A stretch of 64,000 nucleotides of DNA. Source: Bacteroidaceae bacterium (GTDB lineage: Bacteria; Bacteroidota; Bacteroidia; Bacteroidales; Bacteroidaceae). Positions 26,227 through 35,173 of this stretch are shown piece by piece. The translations under genes were made by a program, and so were the position numbers. The DNA lies in the NCBI GenBank assembly GCA_017507105.1, contig JAFWBM010000032.1, positions 51,559 through 115,558 of the forward strand, written 5' to 3'. Positions within the stretch are counted from its first letter, which is position 1. Every line of letters starts with the position of its first letter. The notes beneath the pieces were generated by a model. It was not told the origin of the DNA. It did no database searches and saw nothing but the letters and a program-made list of their open reading frames with translations.

Positions 26227-27300
26227 TTAATTATCAATACTTATTATAGCACCGGTGCTTTTATCAAACAGAACCTTTATATCAGATTGTTTGCCAAAGA
26301 GTTTCTTCGACAGCACCTCTATTGTTCCAAACTGAGCAAACGGCAACTCCTCATCAAAGAGTGTTCCATTAGCCGTATATATTTTCAGGTTTGCTCTTCC
26401 GGGAACAATATAGCAAATTCCCTCTTTCTTAAGCTCTTTTTTCTTCAGCAGTTTCGATAGTTTTCCTGTCTCCTCGGGCTGTTGCGGCTCTGTTGCAATC
26501 TCTCTGATGGCAAAATCGTAATAGATAGGAGAACCTGCCATATTATCCCGTTCAAGAATACCCAGCTTGCGAGAGAAACGGAAAAGCACCGAACGTGCTG
26601 TGTCGCTCTCGGCTGTAGGAATGTAGCGAATGTTACATTCGTACGATGTTGTATCTACACGACCTGCAAAAAGTTCGGTAAGCGCTCTTTCTTGTTGTTC
26701 AAGCTCGGCCAACACCAATTGCATCGAAAGTCCATCTTTCGGCATATTGTCGGCGTTACCACGTGTTATTGCCAATTTACTCTCACGTATTGCATAGATC
26801 TCCTTTGCAACAAGTTCGGCCATCTTTGCGGTAGATGTAGACTGAAGTATCTCCTCGGTAAAATAGATACGTGGATCAATCCTTTTAACGCTCCTCGGTT
26901 CTTTATGCTCTTTCTCCTCTACGTCCACATCCCTGTTTATGGCATGTATAATGCCGTCATCTGTAAGCAACAAGTTACTTGAAACATTATTGTTTATGCT
27001 CACCGTAAATGCTTTCTGCTCGTCGGGAAGCCCTACCCTGTCAACTTGAACACCTGCCAACTGCCACTCCTTGGATTCAGATGCCACCGCATCAGAGATA
27101 CGCAAAAACCTGTCAGCATATCTGGCAAACTCACCCGGCGTGCTGGTTATACATTTGGCACGAACTGTAATATCAAGCCCTGTACGGGGCAGGAAATATG
27201 TAACACCCTCGTTCATCCCTGTATTGAAAGCTGTCACCTCGACTTGAGCCATCAAAGGCATGGCAATATACGCAAGCAATATGAATATAGATTTCCTCAT
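26227..27300 (-). CDS. DUF4831 family exported protein
   Basis: A 357-residue protein with a signal peptide (MRKSIFILLAYIAMPLMAQ). The start of the mature part (VTAFNTGMNEGVTYFLPRTGLDI) and the middle (RVDTTSYECNIRYIP) match the Bacteroidales family DUF4831. The function is unknown. A lysine-rich stretch (KLLKKKELKKEG) lies near residue 285. It heads the operon that continues with ffh, 15 nt downstream. Confidence 0.82.
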   Translation of the reverse strand: MRKSIFILLAYIAMPLMAQVEVTAFNTGMNEGVTYFLPRTGLDITVRAKCITSTPGEFARYADRFLRISDAVASESKEWQLAGVQVDRVGLPDEQKAFTVSINNNVSSNLLLTDDGIIHAINRDVDVEEKEHKEPRSVKRIDPRIYFTEEILQSTSTAKMAELVAKEIYAIRESKLAITRGNADNMPKDGLSMQLVLAELEQQERALTELFAGRVDTTSYECNIRYIPTAESDTARSVLFRFSRKLGILERDNMAGSPIYYDFAIREIATEPQQPEETGKLSKLLKKKELKKEGICYIVPGRANLKIYTANGTLFDEELPFAQFGTIEVLSKKLFGKQSDIKVLFDKSTGAIISIDN

Positions 27301-27645
27301 ACAACTATCTTTAGTGGTGCGAAGATAATAAATTGTTTTTATATCTATATTATAAATTAAAGATTGTTTAGATTTATATCATTCGAATAGAACTATTACG
27401 AATGTGTATTTTATTATACTTAAACAAGGAGACAAGAGGGAGAGCATAACAGAAATAGACATTATGCTATATGCTATACAATAAAAATCCCTTCAATTTC
27501 AAACAATCCCTAATGCTTGTTAAAAAAATAGAGAATAAAAATATCCATTTCGCACAATATTTCGGAACTTTATGCTACTTTTGTATTTTAGAAAGCATAT
27601 AATTCATATATTGGCAAAATACTTCAAGTCACTAATATTCCATTT
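27301..27645. promoter_or_regulatory. Divergent promoter region between DUF4831 and hpt
   Basis: No gene. On the plus strand TACTTTTG at 27576-27583 is a good -7 box for hpt, with a weak TTTCG about 22 nt upstream. On the minus strand TATCTTCG at 27320-27327 is a -7 box for the DUF4831 gene. The AT-rich middle shows nothing else. Confidence 0.45.
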
Positions 27646-28182
27646 ATGTCAACCATTAAGATCAATGATAAAGTTTTCAATATCTCCATTACCCATGAGA
27701 TGATTCAAGAGGGAGTGAAGAGAGTTGCTGATGAAATAAATAAAGATTATAAAGGTCGTAAACCTTTGCTATTAGGAGTTCTAAACGGCTCCTTCATGTT
27801 CACTGCCGATTTGATGAAAAACCTTGATATCGAATGTGAGATATCTTTTGTAAAGTTCTCATCATACGAAGGCACCGACACTACAGGTAATGTCCGCCAG
27901 CTGATTGGACTTACCGAGTCGATAAAAGGACGTGATATCATCATTGTTGAGGACATCGTAGATACAGGTCTTACCATGCAGAAGATACTGGACATCCTTA
28001 CTGTAGACGAGCCGCAGAGTATAGCCATTGCATCACTCATTCTTAAACCTGCGCGCTTGAAGGTTCCTGTATATGTAAAATACAGCGTATTTAACATTCC
28101 CGACAGATTTATTGTAGGATATGGACTAGATTACGATGGTTTAGGCCGTAACCTACCAAATATATACGAAGTTGTTGAATAA
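27646..28182 (+). CDS. hpt: Hypoxanthine phosphoribosyltransferase
   Basis: A 178-residue purine-salvage enzyme that joins hypoxanthine (or guanine) to PRPP. The PRPP loop is IIIVEDIVDTGLTM (near residue 100). GVLNGSFMFTADLM and FSSYEGTDTTG are the other family motifs; the C-terminal region DRFIVGYGLDYDGLGRNLP fits the base-binding hood. It heads hpt-adk-obgE, with adk starting 16 nt after its stop. Confidence 0.95.
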   Translation: MSTIKINDKVFNISITHEMIQEGVKRVADEINKDYKGRKPLLLGVLNGSFMFTADLMKNLDIECEISFVKFSSYEGTDTTGNVRQLIGLTESIKGRDIIIVEDIVDTGLTMQKILDILTVDEPQSIAIASLILKPARLKVPVYVKYSVFNIPDRFIVGYGLDYDGLGRNLPNIYEVVE

Positions 28183-28198
28183 TAAAAACAGATAAGAC

Positions 28199-28771
28199 AT
28201 GCTGAATATTGTAATTTTCGGTGCACCCGGCTCAGGCAAGGGTACACAAAGTGAGAAAATAGTAGAGAAGTATGGACTGGACCACATCTCCACCGGCGAT
28301 GTGCTTCGTGCCGAGATTAAAGCCGACAGCGAACTTGGCCGTGCTGCCCAAGAGCTTATCGGCAACGGACAGCTTATTCCGGATGAACTGATGGTAAATA
28401 TTCTGGCTGCGAAATTAGATGCTCTTACAGATAGCAAGGGTGTCATATTCGATGGCTTCCCAAGAACAATAGCACAAGCTGAAGCTCTGAAAAAGATGCT
28501 TAACGAGCGCGGACAGGATGTAACCGCAATGATTGAGCTTGATGTACCCGAGGAGGAACTCATGACACGCTTATTGCTTCGCGGACAGGCCTCAGGACGT
28601 GCCGATGACAACGAAGAGACAATAAAAAAACGTCTTGTCGTATACAACGAGCAGACCTCGCCCCTGAAAGAGTGGTACAAGAACGATGGTAAACACTGTT
28701 ATATAAATGGTCTTGGTGAACTTGATCGTATATTCAATGACATTGTTGCAGCCATTGACAGCAAGATCTAA
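28199..28771 (+). CDS. adk: Adenylate kinase
   Basis: A 190-residue kinase that balances ATP, ADP and AMP. P-loop GAPGSGKGTQSEK near residue 8, STGDVLRAEI for AMP binding, FDGFPRTIAQAEAL, and LLLRGQASGRADDNEETIKKRL. The LID domain is the short form without a zinc-binding insert, which accounts for 190 rather than about 215 residues. Second gene of hpt-adk-obgE. Confidence 0.96.
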   Translation: MLNIVIFGAPGSGKGTQSEKIVEKYGLDHISTGDVLRAEIKADSELGRAAQELIGNGQLIPDELMVNILAAKLDALTDSKGVIFDGFPRTIAQAEALKKMLNERGQDVTAMIELDVPEEELMTRLLLRGQASGRADDNEETIKKRLVVYNEQTSPLKEWYKNDGKHCYINGLGELDRIFNDIVAAIDSKI

Positions 28772-28792
28772 TATATTAACAGAATAAAAAAG

Positions 28793-28825
28793 GAGAGGAT
28801 GCTGTAACAAACTATGCATCCTCTC
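28793..28825 (+). promoter_or_regulatory. Hairpin just upstream of obgE
   Basis: GAGAGGATGC pairs with GCATCCTCTC (10 bp, perfect) around a 13-nt loop. It ends 15 nt before the obgE ATG and is followed by TGTTC, with no U-run. It may tune transcription or translation of obgE inside the operon rather than end the transcript. Confidence 0.45.
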
Positions 28826-28840
28826 TGTTCATATTACAAT

Positions 28841-29995
28841 ATGGCAGAATCGAATTTCATAGACTATGTAAAGATAATATGCCGTTCGGGACGTGGTGGA
28901 CGCGGAATGGCACACCTTCATCGTGCAAAATACCTCCCGAATGGAGGTCCTGACGGTGGTGACGGAGGAAAAGGAGGGGACATAATCTTACGTGGCAACC
29001 GCAACTACTGGACACTACTACACCTTAAATATCAACGTCATGTATTTGCCGGGAACGGACAAAATGGTGGAGTAAACCGCAGTACCGGTGCTGATGGAGA
29101 GAGCAAAATTATAGATGTTCCATGCGGCACTGTTGCATATAATGCCGAGACCGGAGAGTATCTATGCGATGTTACCGAAGACGGACAGAAGGTTATATTG
29201 CTGAAAGGAGGACGCGGCGGATTGGGAAATGTACACTTTGCCACCCCAACCAGACAGGCTCCACGTTTTGCACAACCGGGAGAGCCAATGCGCGAGCTCA
29301 CTGTCACACTTGAGTTGAAGCTATTGGCCGATGTAGGTCTTGTGGGTTTCCCAAATGCAGGAAAGTCGACACTTCTGTCAAGTGTGTCAGCAGCCAAGCC
29401 AAAGATTGCAAATTATCCGTTTACGACATTGGAGCCTAATCTGGGAATAGTATCATACCGTGACGGTAAATCATTCGTAATGGCCGATATACCGGGAATA
29501 ATAGAGGGGGCCAGCCAGGGACGCGGACTTGGGCTCAGATTCTTGCGTCACATTGAGCGCAACTCACTATTGTTATTTATGGTACCATGCGATACCGAGG
29601 ATATAAATAAGGAGTACGAAATACTACTTAACGAGCTTGCCACTTTTAATCCTGAAATGCTGGATAAACAGAGGGTATTGGCAATAACAAAGAGCGACCT
29701 CATAGATGATGAGCTTAAGGAGATGCTATCCGAGAACCTACCCAAAGAGATTCCTCACATCTTTATATCATCGGCAACAGGAGAAGGAATACAGGATTTG
29801 AAAGATATATTGTGGCAACAGCTGAACAGCGAAGAGAATATGCTTGCTGCCGTCAAGCGTGAGGAACTGGTACATCGTAACTATGACAAGCGTATGCTTG
29901 CCAATGACTTTGCCGATTGGGAGGATGAGGGTTACGAACCCATTGATGAGTCGGACGAAGAGTTTTATTTTGAAGAAGATTGGGACGAAGAATAA
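28841..29995 (+). CDS. obgE: GTPase ObgE/CgtA
   Basis: A 384-residue GTPase that acts in 50S ribosome maturation and stress control. The start at 28841 ([12 protein letters not shown]) is the family start; 28814 is in frame but inside the hairpin. The glycine-rich Obg fold (about 1-158) has [13 protein letters not shown]; the G domain has [27 protein letters not shown] and ITKSDLID. The C-terminal tail is very acidic, as in many bacterial Obg proteins. Last gene of the hpt-adk-obgE operon. Confidence 0.96.
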   Translation: MAESNFIDYVKIICRSGRGGRGMAHLHRAKYLPNGGPDGGDGGKGGDIILRGNRNYWTLLHLKYQRHVFAGNGQNGGVNRSTGADGESKIIDVPCGTVAYNAETGEYLCDVTEDGQKVILLKGGRGGLGNVHFATPTRQAPRFAQPGEPMRELTVTLELKLLADVGLVGFPNAGKSTLLSSVSAAKPKIANYPFTTLEPNLGIVSYRDGKSFVMADIPGIIEGASQGRGLGLRFLRHIERNSLLLFMVPCDTEDINKEYEILLNELATFNPEMLDKQRVLAITKSDLIDDELKEMLSENLPKEIPHIFISSATGEGIQDLKDILWQQLNSEENMLAAVKREELVHRNYDKRMLANDFADWEDEGYEPIDESDEEFYFEEDWDEE

Positions 29996-30028
29996 GGATT
30001 TCATATCCCGTTGGTGTGGGTAGAGTAT

Positions 30029-30652
30029 CTATTCCCCGATAAATCTTCTACCACTCCAACTATAACAGATAGTACGAATACGGGATGCCACGAAACAGGA
30101 ATCCTCTTGCATCATATAATCGGGCATCGTATATTCAGCATGCAAGCTGTCACTGTCAGCTGACAGTGACAGCTTGACAAGATATATATCGGATATTGCA
30201 ATTGCCTTATCTATTGAGTCTGATTCTATAAAGAATTCACGAATCTGCGGTTTATCAAAGAATCTATCCGATTGCAGACTTCTCCACCCTTTATCATAAA
30301 AACGAATATTACTGTTGCAAGCCTCTGCACATGCACTCGTAACAACACACAATATAGTGTCTCCGTTGAGAGTAGACAACATTTTCATCTGCATGGATGC
30401 ACTGGCAGATGTCTTAAGTTCCAGAAAGTCGGGTTCCAGCTTTAGCAATTCACTCTTGCCGTCAAGTCTGTTAGTCACTATAGCACGCATGCCGGCCTCG
30501 TAAAAATCCACAAGATCAAGACGTGCATTCGTACTGAGCAATGGCAACATCGTGTCGGGCATCTCTACAAAATAATTCTTTATATTTTTCTGTGCTGAGA
30601 TATTACCACATACAGAAAACAAAATAACGAAAACTATTATATGTCTTTTCAT
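30029..30652 (-). CDS. DUF3256 family exported protein
   Basis: A 207-residue protein with a signal peptide (MKRHIIVFVILFSVCGNISAQ). The mature start NIKNYFVEMPDTMLPLLSTNARLDLVD is characteristic of the Bacteroidales family DUF3256, whose function is unknown. Its ATG overlaps the stop of the EamA gene by 4 nt, so it ends the long recF operon. A 34-bp perfect palindrome lies within its coding sequence and encodes part of LSLSADSDSL. Confidence 0.85.
   Translation of the reverse strand: MKRHIIVFVILFSVCGNISAQKNIKNYFVEMPDTMLPLLSTNARLDLVDFYEAGMRAIVTNRLDGKSELLKLEPDFLELKTSASASMQMKMLSTLNGDTILCVVTSACAEACNSNIRFYDKGWRSLQSDRFFDKPQIREFFIESDSIDKAIAISDIYLVKLSLSADSDSLHAEYTMPDYMMQEDSCFVASRIRTICYSWSGRRFIGE
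30143..30176. repeat. 34-bp perfect palindrome inside the DUF3256 gene
   Basis: The 17 bases CAAGCTGTCACTGTCAG at 30143-30159 are followed directly by their exact reverse complement at 30160-30176, with no spacer. The mRNA could form a stem of about 15 pairs. It is in frame and does not break the protein. Confidence 0.85.
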
Positions 30653-31548
30653 TTCGAACCAAGATATAAGAAGAATAGACCAATTAAAATCAATAACAAG
30701 TCGACAGCTTTACTCTTCAGATTCTTCTCATGGAGAAGCAATGCACCAAAAGCAAATGCAACGACAACACTACCACGCCTTATCATAGAAACGACAGCAA
30801 TAAGAGACTCCTCCTGAGCAAGAGCCGAGAAATAACAAAAATCGGCAAATGCCAGAAAGATGGAAATAAGAGGAATACTCCAGCGCCATATAAAACGTCT
30901 GCTGCGCTGAACCGATGAAGAGAGATTCATAACAGTCACAATCAAGCCCATGAGCAAACACTGATAAAGATTAAACCAGGACTGGACAAACATAGGCTGC
31001 AAGGTGCGCATCAGATATTTATCATATAAGGCGCTTACAGCACCCAACAACGCAGCCATGATAACAAAGAATACCCAACGGTTATGAGCAAAGTTTATTC
31101 CTTCACGCTTACCACTACGACTCAACAGAAAGAAAGAGAACAATGCAATTATAACACCAATCCACTGAAACAGATTCAGTTGTTCACCAAAAATAAGCAA
31201 GGCACCCAACAGTACTATGACCGGACGAGTGGCCTGAATAGGTGAGACTATTGTAATAGGCAGATGTTTGATACCGATATAGCCGCACAGCCAGGAACCA
31301 AGAACAATGACAGCCTTAAGCACAAGCAGCATATGCGCCTCAGCACCCATAGATGGCACATACAATATCCCCTCAGCAATATATCCACTATGGGAGAGTA
31401 GTATAAAAGGAGAGAAAATAATTGTACTGAAAAGGGTATTCAGAAATAACACAGCAAGGACCGAGTTCTCTTTAAGAGAAACTTTCTTAAAGAAATCATA
31501 ACAGCCTAATAGGACTGCCGACGCAAAAGCCAATACCACCCACATCAT
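30649..31548 (-). CDS. EamA/DMT-family transporter
   Basis: A 299-residue protein with ten predicted spans in two EamA repeats: FASAVLLGCYDFFKK at the start, PIQATRPVIVLLGALLIFGEQLN closing the first half, and MIRRGSVVVAFAFGALLLHEKNL closing the second. The substrate is unknown (family members export metabolites or drugs). It overlaps truA and the DUF3256 gene by 4 nt on either side. Confidence 0.87.
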   Translation of the reverse strand: MMWVVLAFASAVLLGCYDFFKKVSLKENSVLAVLFLNTLFSTIIFSPFILLSHSGYIAEGILYVPSMGAEAHMLLVLKAVIVLGSWLCGYIGIKHLPITIVSPIQATRPVIVLLGALLIFGEQLNLFQWIGVIIALFSFFLLSRSGKREGINFAHNRWVFFVIMAALLGAVSALYDKYLMRTLQPMFVQSWFNLYQCLLMGLIVTVMNLSSSVQRSRRFIWRWSIPLISIFLAFADFCYFSALAQEESLIAVVSMIRRGSVVVAFAFGALLLHEKNLKSKAVDLLLILIGLFFLYLGSK

Positions 31549-32297
31549 AGATATATATCATTGGGATATACAACATTACTAAGAAACAGAGCCTCGGCAA
31601 CAGCCGAGTCGCCGGCAGCACAACGCTCTCTCTTCTCTATTACTGAACGGAATTCATCTATCGTCATCTTATGACGTCCCACCAACAACAATGTTCCTAC
31701 AATGGCACGCACCATATTACGCAGGAAACGGTCGGCCTCTATTTCAAATACCCAACAAGAGTCATTCAACCTCCTCCATTCGGCATACACCACTTTACAA
31801 TTATTGGTCTTCACATCGGTATGCAACTTGCTGAAACTTGTAAAATCGGTATACTCCATAAGCGTGGATGCAGCCCTGTTCATAGCCTCAAAGTCCAAAT
31901 CAGCAGGAACACGACAAGAGTAACGCCTTGCAAACGGGCTTTTTAATGTAGTCACATAGTAACTATAGCGCCTTGAAATGGCATCGAAACGTGCATGGGC
32001 ACCACTCCTTACGGCTCTTATATCGCTAACTGCAATATCGAAAGGGAGTATTCTGTTGAGCTTGTATTTGAGTTGTGCAACATCACATCCGTCGGGAAGG
32101 TCGGCATGTGCCACCATTCTTGCAGCATTTACACCGCTGTCGGTACGTCCCGCACCTACAAGAGGAATATCCACACGCAACAACGTTGCAAGAGCCTCTT
32201 CAAGCTTTTGCTGTACTGTCGGTGCATTAGGCTGTATCTGCCATCCGTGATATGCAGCCCCATCGTAGGAAAATATTATAAAATAACGTTGCATCAA
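31545..32297 (-). CDS. truA: tRNA pseudouridine(38-40) synthase TruA
   Basis: A 250-residue enzyme modifying U38-U40 in the anticodon arm. The catalytic aspartate is in LVGAGRTDSGVNA (near residue 50). SYDGAAYHGWQIQPNAPTVQ at the start and DRFLRNMVRAIVGTLLLVG near the end are family signatures. It overlaps rsmE and the EamA gene by 4 nt each. Confidence 0.96.
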   Translation of the reverse strand: MMQRYFIIFSYDGAAYHGWQIQPNAPTVQQKLEEALATLLRVDIPLVGAGRTDSGVNAARMVAHADLPDGCDVAQLKYKLNRILPFDIAVSDIRAVRSGAHARFDAISRRYSYYVTTLKSPFARRYSCRVPADLDFEAMNRAASTLMEYTDFTSFSKLHTDVKTNNCKVVYAEWRRLNDSCWVFEIEADRFLRNMVRAIVGTLLLVGRHKMTIDEFRSVIEKRERCAAGDSAVAEALFLSNVVYPNDIYL

Positions 32298-32995
32298 ATC
32301 TCGTTCTTCATATTAAATGTGTGGCAAGCTACCAAGCCTGCAGTCTCGGTCCTGAGACGTGAATTTCCCAGACTTACAGCCTTGAATCCATTATCCAAAG
32401 CCATACGTACCTCATCGGTACTAAAATCTCCTTCTGGGCCTATAAGTATTGTAACATCATTACCATGAGTGAGATTCTCTTTCAACAGCACTCTTTCATC
32501 ATCGTAGCAATGTGCAATAAATTTGTCACCGATGACATTACTATTTATAAATTTAGAGAAGTCTACCATCTCATTCACAACCGTCTTATACCTCTTTAAA
32601 GATTGCTTCATTGCAGATACAACAATACGCTCTATACGCTCGGTCTTAATCACCTTACGTTCCGAGAAACGGCAATTGAGAAAAGTAATCTCATCGACAC
32701 CTATCTCAACAGCCTTCTCAACCATCCACTCTATACGATCCATATTTTTCGTCGGAGCAATTGCTATATGAAGATGTCCGGCCCACCCTTTCTGCCCGGA
32801 CAACACCTCTTTAGCCTCGACATAACAATGTTTACCTGATATAGACGATATAACAGCCTTATATAGGTTACCACGACCATCGGTTATATCTAATTCGTCA
32901 CCCACGCCCAAACGTAACACTCGCAACGAATGTGCAGCCTCATCCTCGGGCAATTCCCATGTCTCTGCTATTTGTGGTGCATAGAATAGTGCCAT
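32294..32995 (-). CDS. rsmE: 16S rRNA m3U1498 methyltransferase RsmE
   Basis: A 233-residue SPOUT-class methyltransferase. The N-terminal PUA-like part has AAHSLRVLRLGVGDELDITDG, and the knot region has ILIGPEGDFSTDEV and VSLGNSRLRTETAGLVA, the S-adenosylmethionine site. Length is normal. It ends 4 nt into truA; both modify RNA of the translation machinery. Confidence 0.95.
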   Translation of the reverse strand: MALFYAPQIAETWELPEDEAAHSLRVLRLGVGDELDITDGRGNLYKAVISSISGKHCYVEAKEVLSGQKGWAGHLHIAIAPTKNMDRIEWMVEKAVEIGVDEITFLNCRFSERKVIKTERIERIVVSAMKQSLKRYKTVVNEMVDFSKFINSNVIGDKFIAHCYDDERVLLKENLTHGNDVTILIGPEGDFSTDEVRMALDNGFKAVSLGNSRLRTETAGLVACHTFNMKNEI

Positions 32996-33004
32996 AGTAT
33001 ATCT

Positions 33005-33610
33005 TTAATCTTTGTTTTCCCCTGTGTTCTCTTCTGTATTCTCTTCTGTCGGTGTGCAATCTGCAGCCCTAGAGTCAATCTCCTCTTTTATTTTCATGGC
33101 AAGCTCGTAATTTTCCTCTTTTATAGCCTTCTCAAGCACCGAACGTAATGTACCTATATCTGCAATCATTATAGGTATAGAGATAGCTCCTCCCCGAACA
33201 TCATGAATGGATACACGTTCAAGCAACTCTCCATCTATATATATGGGCGCACCCATACGCTGCGCTACTGCTACGGCGTCCGAAGTACGGGCATCCACCT
33301 CGCACAACTCCTCGCCACGACGGAACAGCATGTTTGAATAGAATGTCCCATCATCTACCTTGTTTATTACCACACACTGCAATGTAGCCCCCAATGCATC
33401 CGCCATACTTTTAAAAAGGTCGTGTGTAAGCGGTCTCTTGGTATTCACGCCTTTCAGCGCCAATGCCACAGCCTGAGCCTCGGCATGCCCTATAGCAACC
33501 AATATCTTGCGATTGCCTTCCTTCTCCTTGAGAATCATTACATATGCTCTCTCATCAGAGGCTTTGCATAATATATCGGAAACAACAAGTTCTACCATTG
33601 TATTCAGCAT
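33005..33610 (-). CDS. Bifunctional nuclease-domain (DUF151) protein with UVR motif
   Basis: A 201-residue protein from ATG 33610; ATG 33598 (MVELVV) is equally possible, and the 33661 start lies inside the preceding gene. The BFN/DUF151 domain (about 5-135) has RKILVAIGHAEAQAVALAL, RPLTHDLFKSMADALGA and DARTSDAVAVAQRMGAPIYID. A UVR-type motif follows (LEKAIKEENYELAMKIKEEID, about 155-175). The tail is acidic and repetitive (TEENTEENTGEN). Family members are reported to have DNase/RNase activity in vitro. It lies between the MFS gene and rsmE. Confidence 0.87.
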   Translation of the reverse strand: MLNTMVELVVSDILCKASDERAYVMILKEKEGNRKILVAIGHAEAQAVALALKGVNTKRPLTHDLFKSMADALGATLQCVVINKVDDGTFYSNMLFRRGEELCEVDARTSDAVAVAQRMGAPIYIDGELLERVSIHDVRGGAISIPIMIADIGTLRSVLEKAIKEENYELAMKIKEEIDSRAADCTPTEENTEENTGENKD

Positions 33611-33614
33611 TAAT

Positions 33615-34862
33615 TTATCCGGCTTGTGCCTTCTCTTTAAACAACAATGCAAACAAAACACCTATACAGAATGCATATGCAGCAAAGATGTACCATGCAA
33701 TACTCCACCCCTCGGGTGAAACTGCAAAATGATTGACAACCTCCTGTGCTGCGATAACACCTATAGAAGCACCAAGACCATTTGTCATAAGCATGAACAA
33801 ACCCTGCGCACTAGAACGCAGATTCTCGGGGACCTCTTTATCAACAAACAGCGAACCTGAAATATTGAAAAAGTCAAAAGCTACACCATATACTATCATA
33901 GAGAGTATAAAGAGCCAAACACCGCTACCGGGGTTACCCATGCCAAAGAATGCAAAACGGAACACCCAGGCAAACATTGCGATGAGCATCACACGTTTTA
34001 TACCAAAACGACCCAAAAAGAAAGGTATGAGCAATATACAGAGTGTTTCACTTATCTGAGATAGTGATATTATTATATTGGTATGTTCTACCGCAAAAGT
34101 TCCATCATATATAGGATTCTCGCTGAAACCTGCTATAAAGCTATTGGCATATCCATTGGAAACCTGCAAGGCACCACCTAGTAACATTGAAAATATAAAG
34201 AATATAGCCATTCTCCTTTGATTGAACAGTTTAAAGGCATCAAGGCCCAGAGCAGTTGCAATAGAGCGTTTTCCACCGGCTGCACTAACCGGACAATCAG
34301 GCATTGTCAAAGCGTACAGAGCAAGCACTGCTCCCCATACAGCAGATGTATAAAACTGATTACAGTTTGCCTGAAATCCCATGAGGTCGACCAGCCACAT
34401 TGAGACTATAAATCCAATGGTTCCGAATACTCTTATAGGTGGAAACGATTTCACGGTATCAAGTCCGGCCTTCTCGAGAACAGTATATGATACAGAGTTT
34501 GAAAGAGCCAATGTCGGCATGTAGAATGCAACACTTGCTGTGTAAGACCAGAAAAGATGGCTAAAAGTAACATCACTACCCATTGATGTACCCATATAGG
34601 CTGTAAGAGCCATAAATGCAGCTGCTACCGCATGACAAAATGAGAGCAGACGTTGTGCAGGCACCCAGCGGTCGGCAATGATACCCATAAGCGCAGGCAT
34701 AAAGATTGACACCACACCCTGTACCGCATAGAACCAACCTATACGTTCGCCCAATCCTGCGCCACCAAGATAACGGCCCATCGAGGTCAAATACGCTCCC
34801 CAGACTGCAAATTGCAGAAAACTCAAAAGCATGAGCCTGATTTTAATGTTTGAATTATTCAT
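33615..34862 (-). CDS. MFS nucleoside transporter (NHS family)
   Basis: A 415-residue transporter with 12 spans. It resembles the nucleoside:H+ symporters NupG and XapB: MLLSFLQFAVWGAYLTSMGRYL in span 1, ADRWVPAQRLLSFCH, SFPPIRVFGTIGFIVSMW and a late DFFNISGSLFVDKEVP. No nucleoside hydrolase or phosphorylase is next to it. It lies 21 nt after the DUF721 gene within the operon. Confidence 0.88.
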   Translation of the reverse strand: MNNSNIKIRLMLLSFLQFAVWGAYLTSMGRYLGGAGLGERIGWFYAVQGVVSIFMPALMGIIADRWVPAQRLLSFCHAVAAAFMALTAYMGTSMGSDVTFSHLFWSYTASVAFYMPTLALSNSVSYTVLEKAGLDTVKSFPPIRVFGTIGFIVSMWLVDLMGFQANCNQFYTSAVWGAVLALYALTMPDCPVSAAGGKRSIATALGLDAFKLFNQRRMAIFFIFSMLLGGALQVSNGYANSFIAGFSENPIYDGTFAVEHTNIIISLSQISETLCILLIPFFLGRFGIKRVMLIAMFAWVFRFAFFGMGNPGSGVWLFILSMIVYGVAFDFFNISGSLFVDKEVPENLRSSAQGLFMLMTNGLGASIGVIAAQEVVNHFAVSPEGWSIAWYIFAAYAFCIGVLFALLFKEKAQAG

Positions 34863-34882
34863 CTTAATATTTACTTTTATTA

Positions 34883-35173
34883 TTATCGGAAAATAATGTT
34901 AGTAATAACCTGCGCCTGCACATGCGCATTTAAACGCTGTACCAATGAACGTCTGTTCATCATCAGCTCGTGACGCAAAACAGACGAAGTCAAAGTAACG
35001 TACAATATCTGATTCTTTATAGAGAGTTCCTTAGTATAAGACTGCACACCACTTCCAAGTACCTGAGACCATGCCTTAAGCAGGCGATACTCATTAAGAG
35101 GAGTCTCAAGCCCCTCTTCACGACAAGTCTCACGTACTAGTTCTGATATGGATTTAAGCCCGCCTCTTTTCAT
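34883..35173 (-). CDS. DUF721 protein (DciA-like)
   Basis: A 96-residue protein of the DUF721 family. DciA, a member, loads or assists the replicative helicase in bacteria without DnaC. Visible features are LLKAWSQVLGSGVQSYTKELSIKNQILYVTLTSSVLRHELMMNR, the conserved core. It overlaps recF by 4 nt, a link between replication genes seen in many genomes. The family call is firm, the role inferred. Confidence 0.87.
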   Translation of the reverse strand: MKRGGLKSISELVRETCREEGLETPLNEYRLLKAWSQVLGSGVQSYTKELSIKNQILYVTLTSSVLRHELMMNRRSLVQRLNAHVQAQVITNIIFR

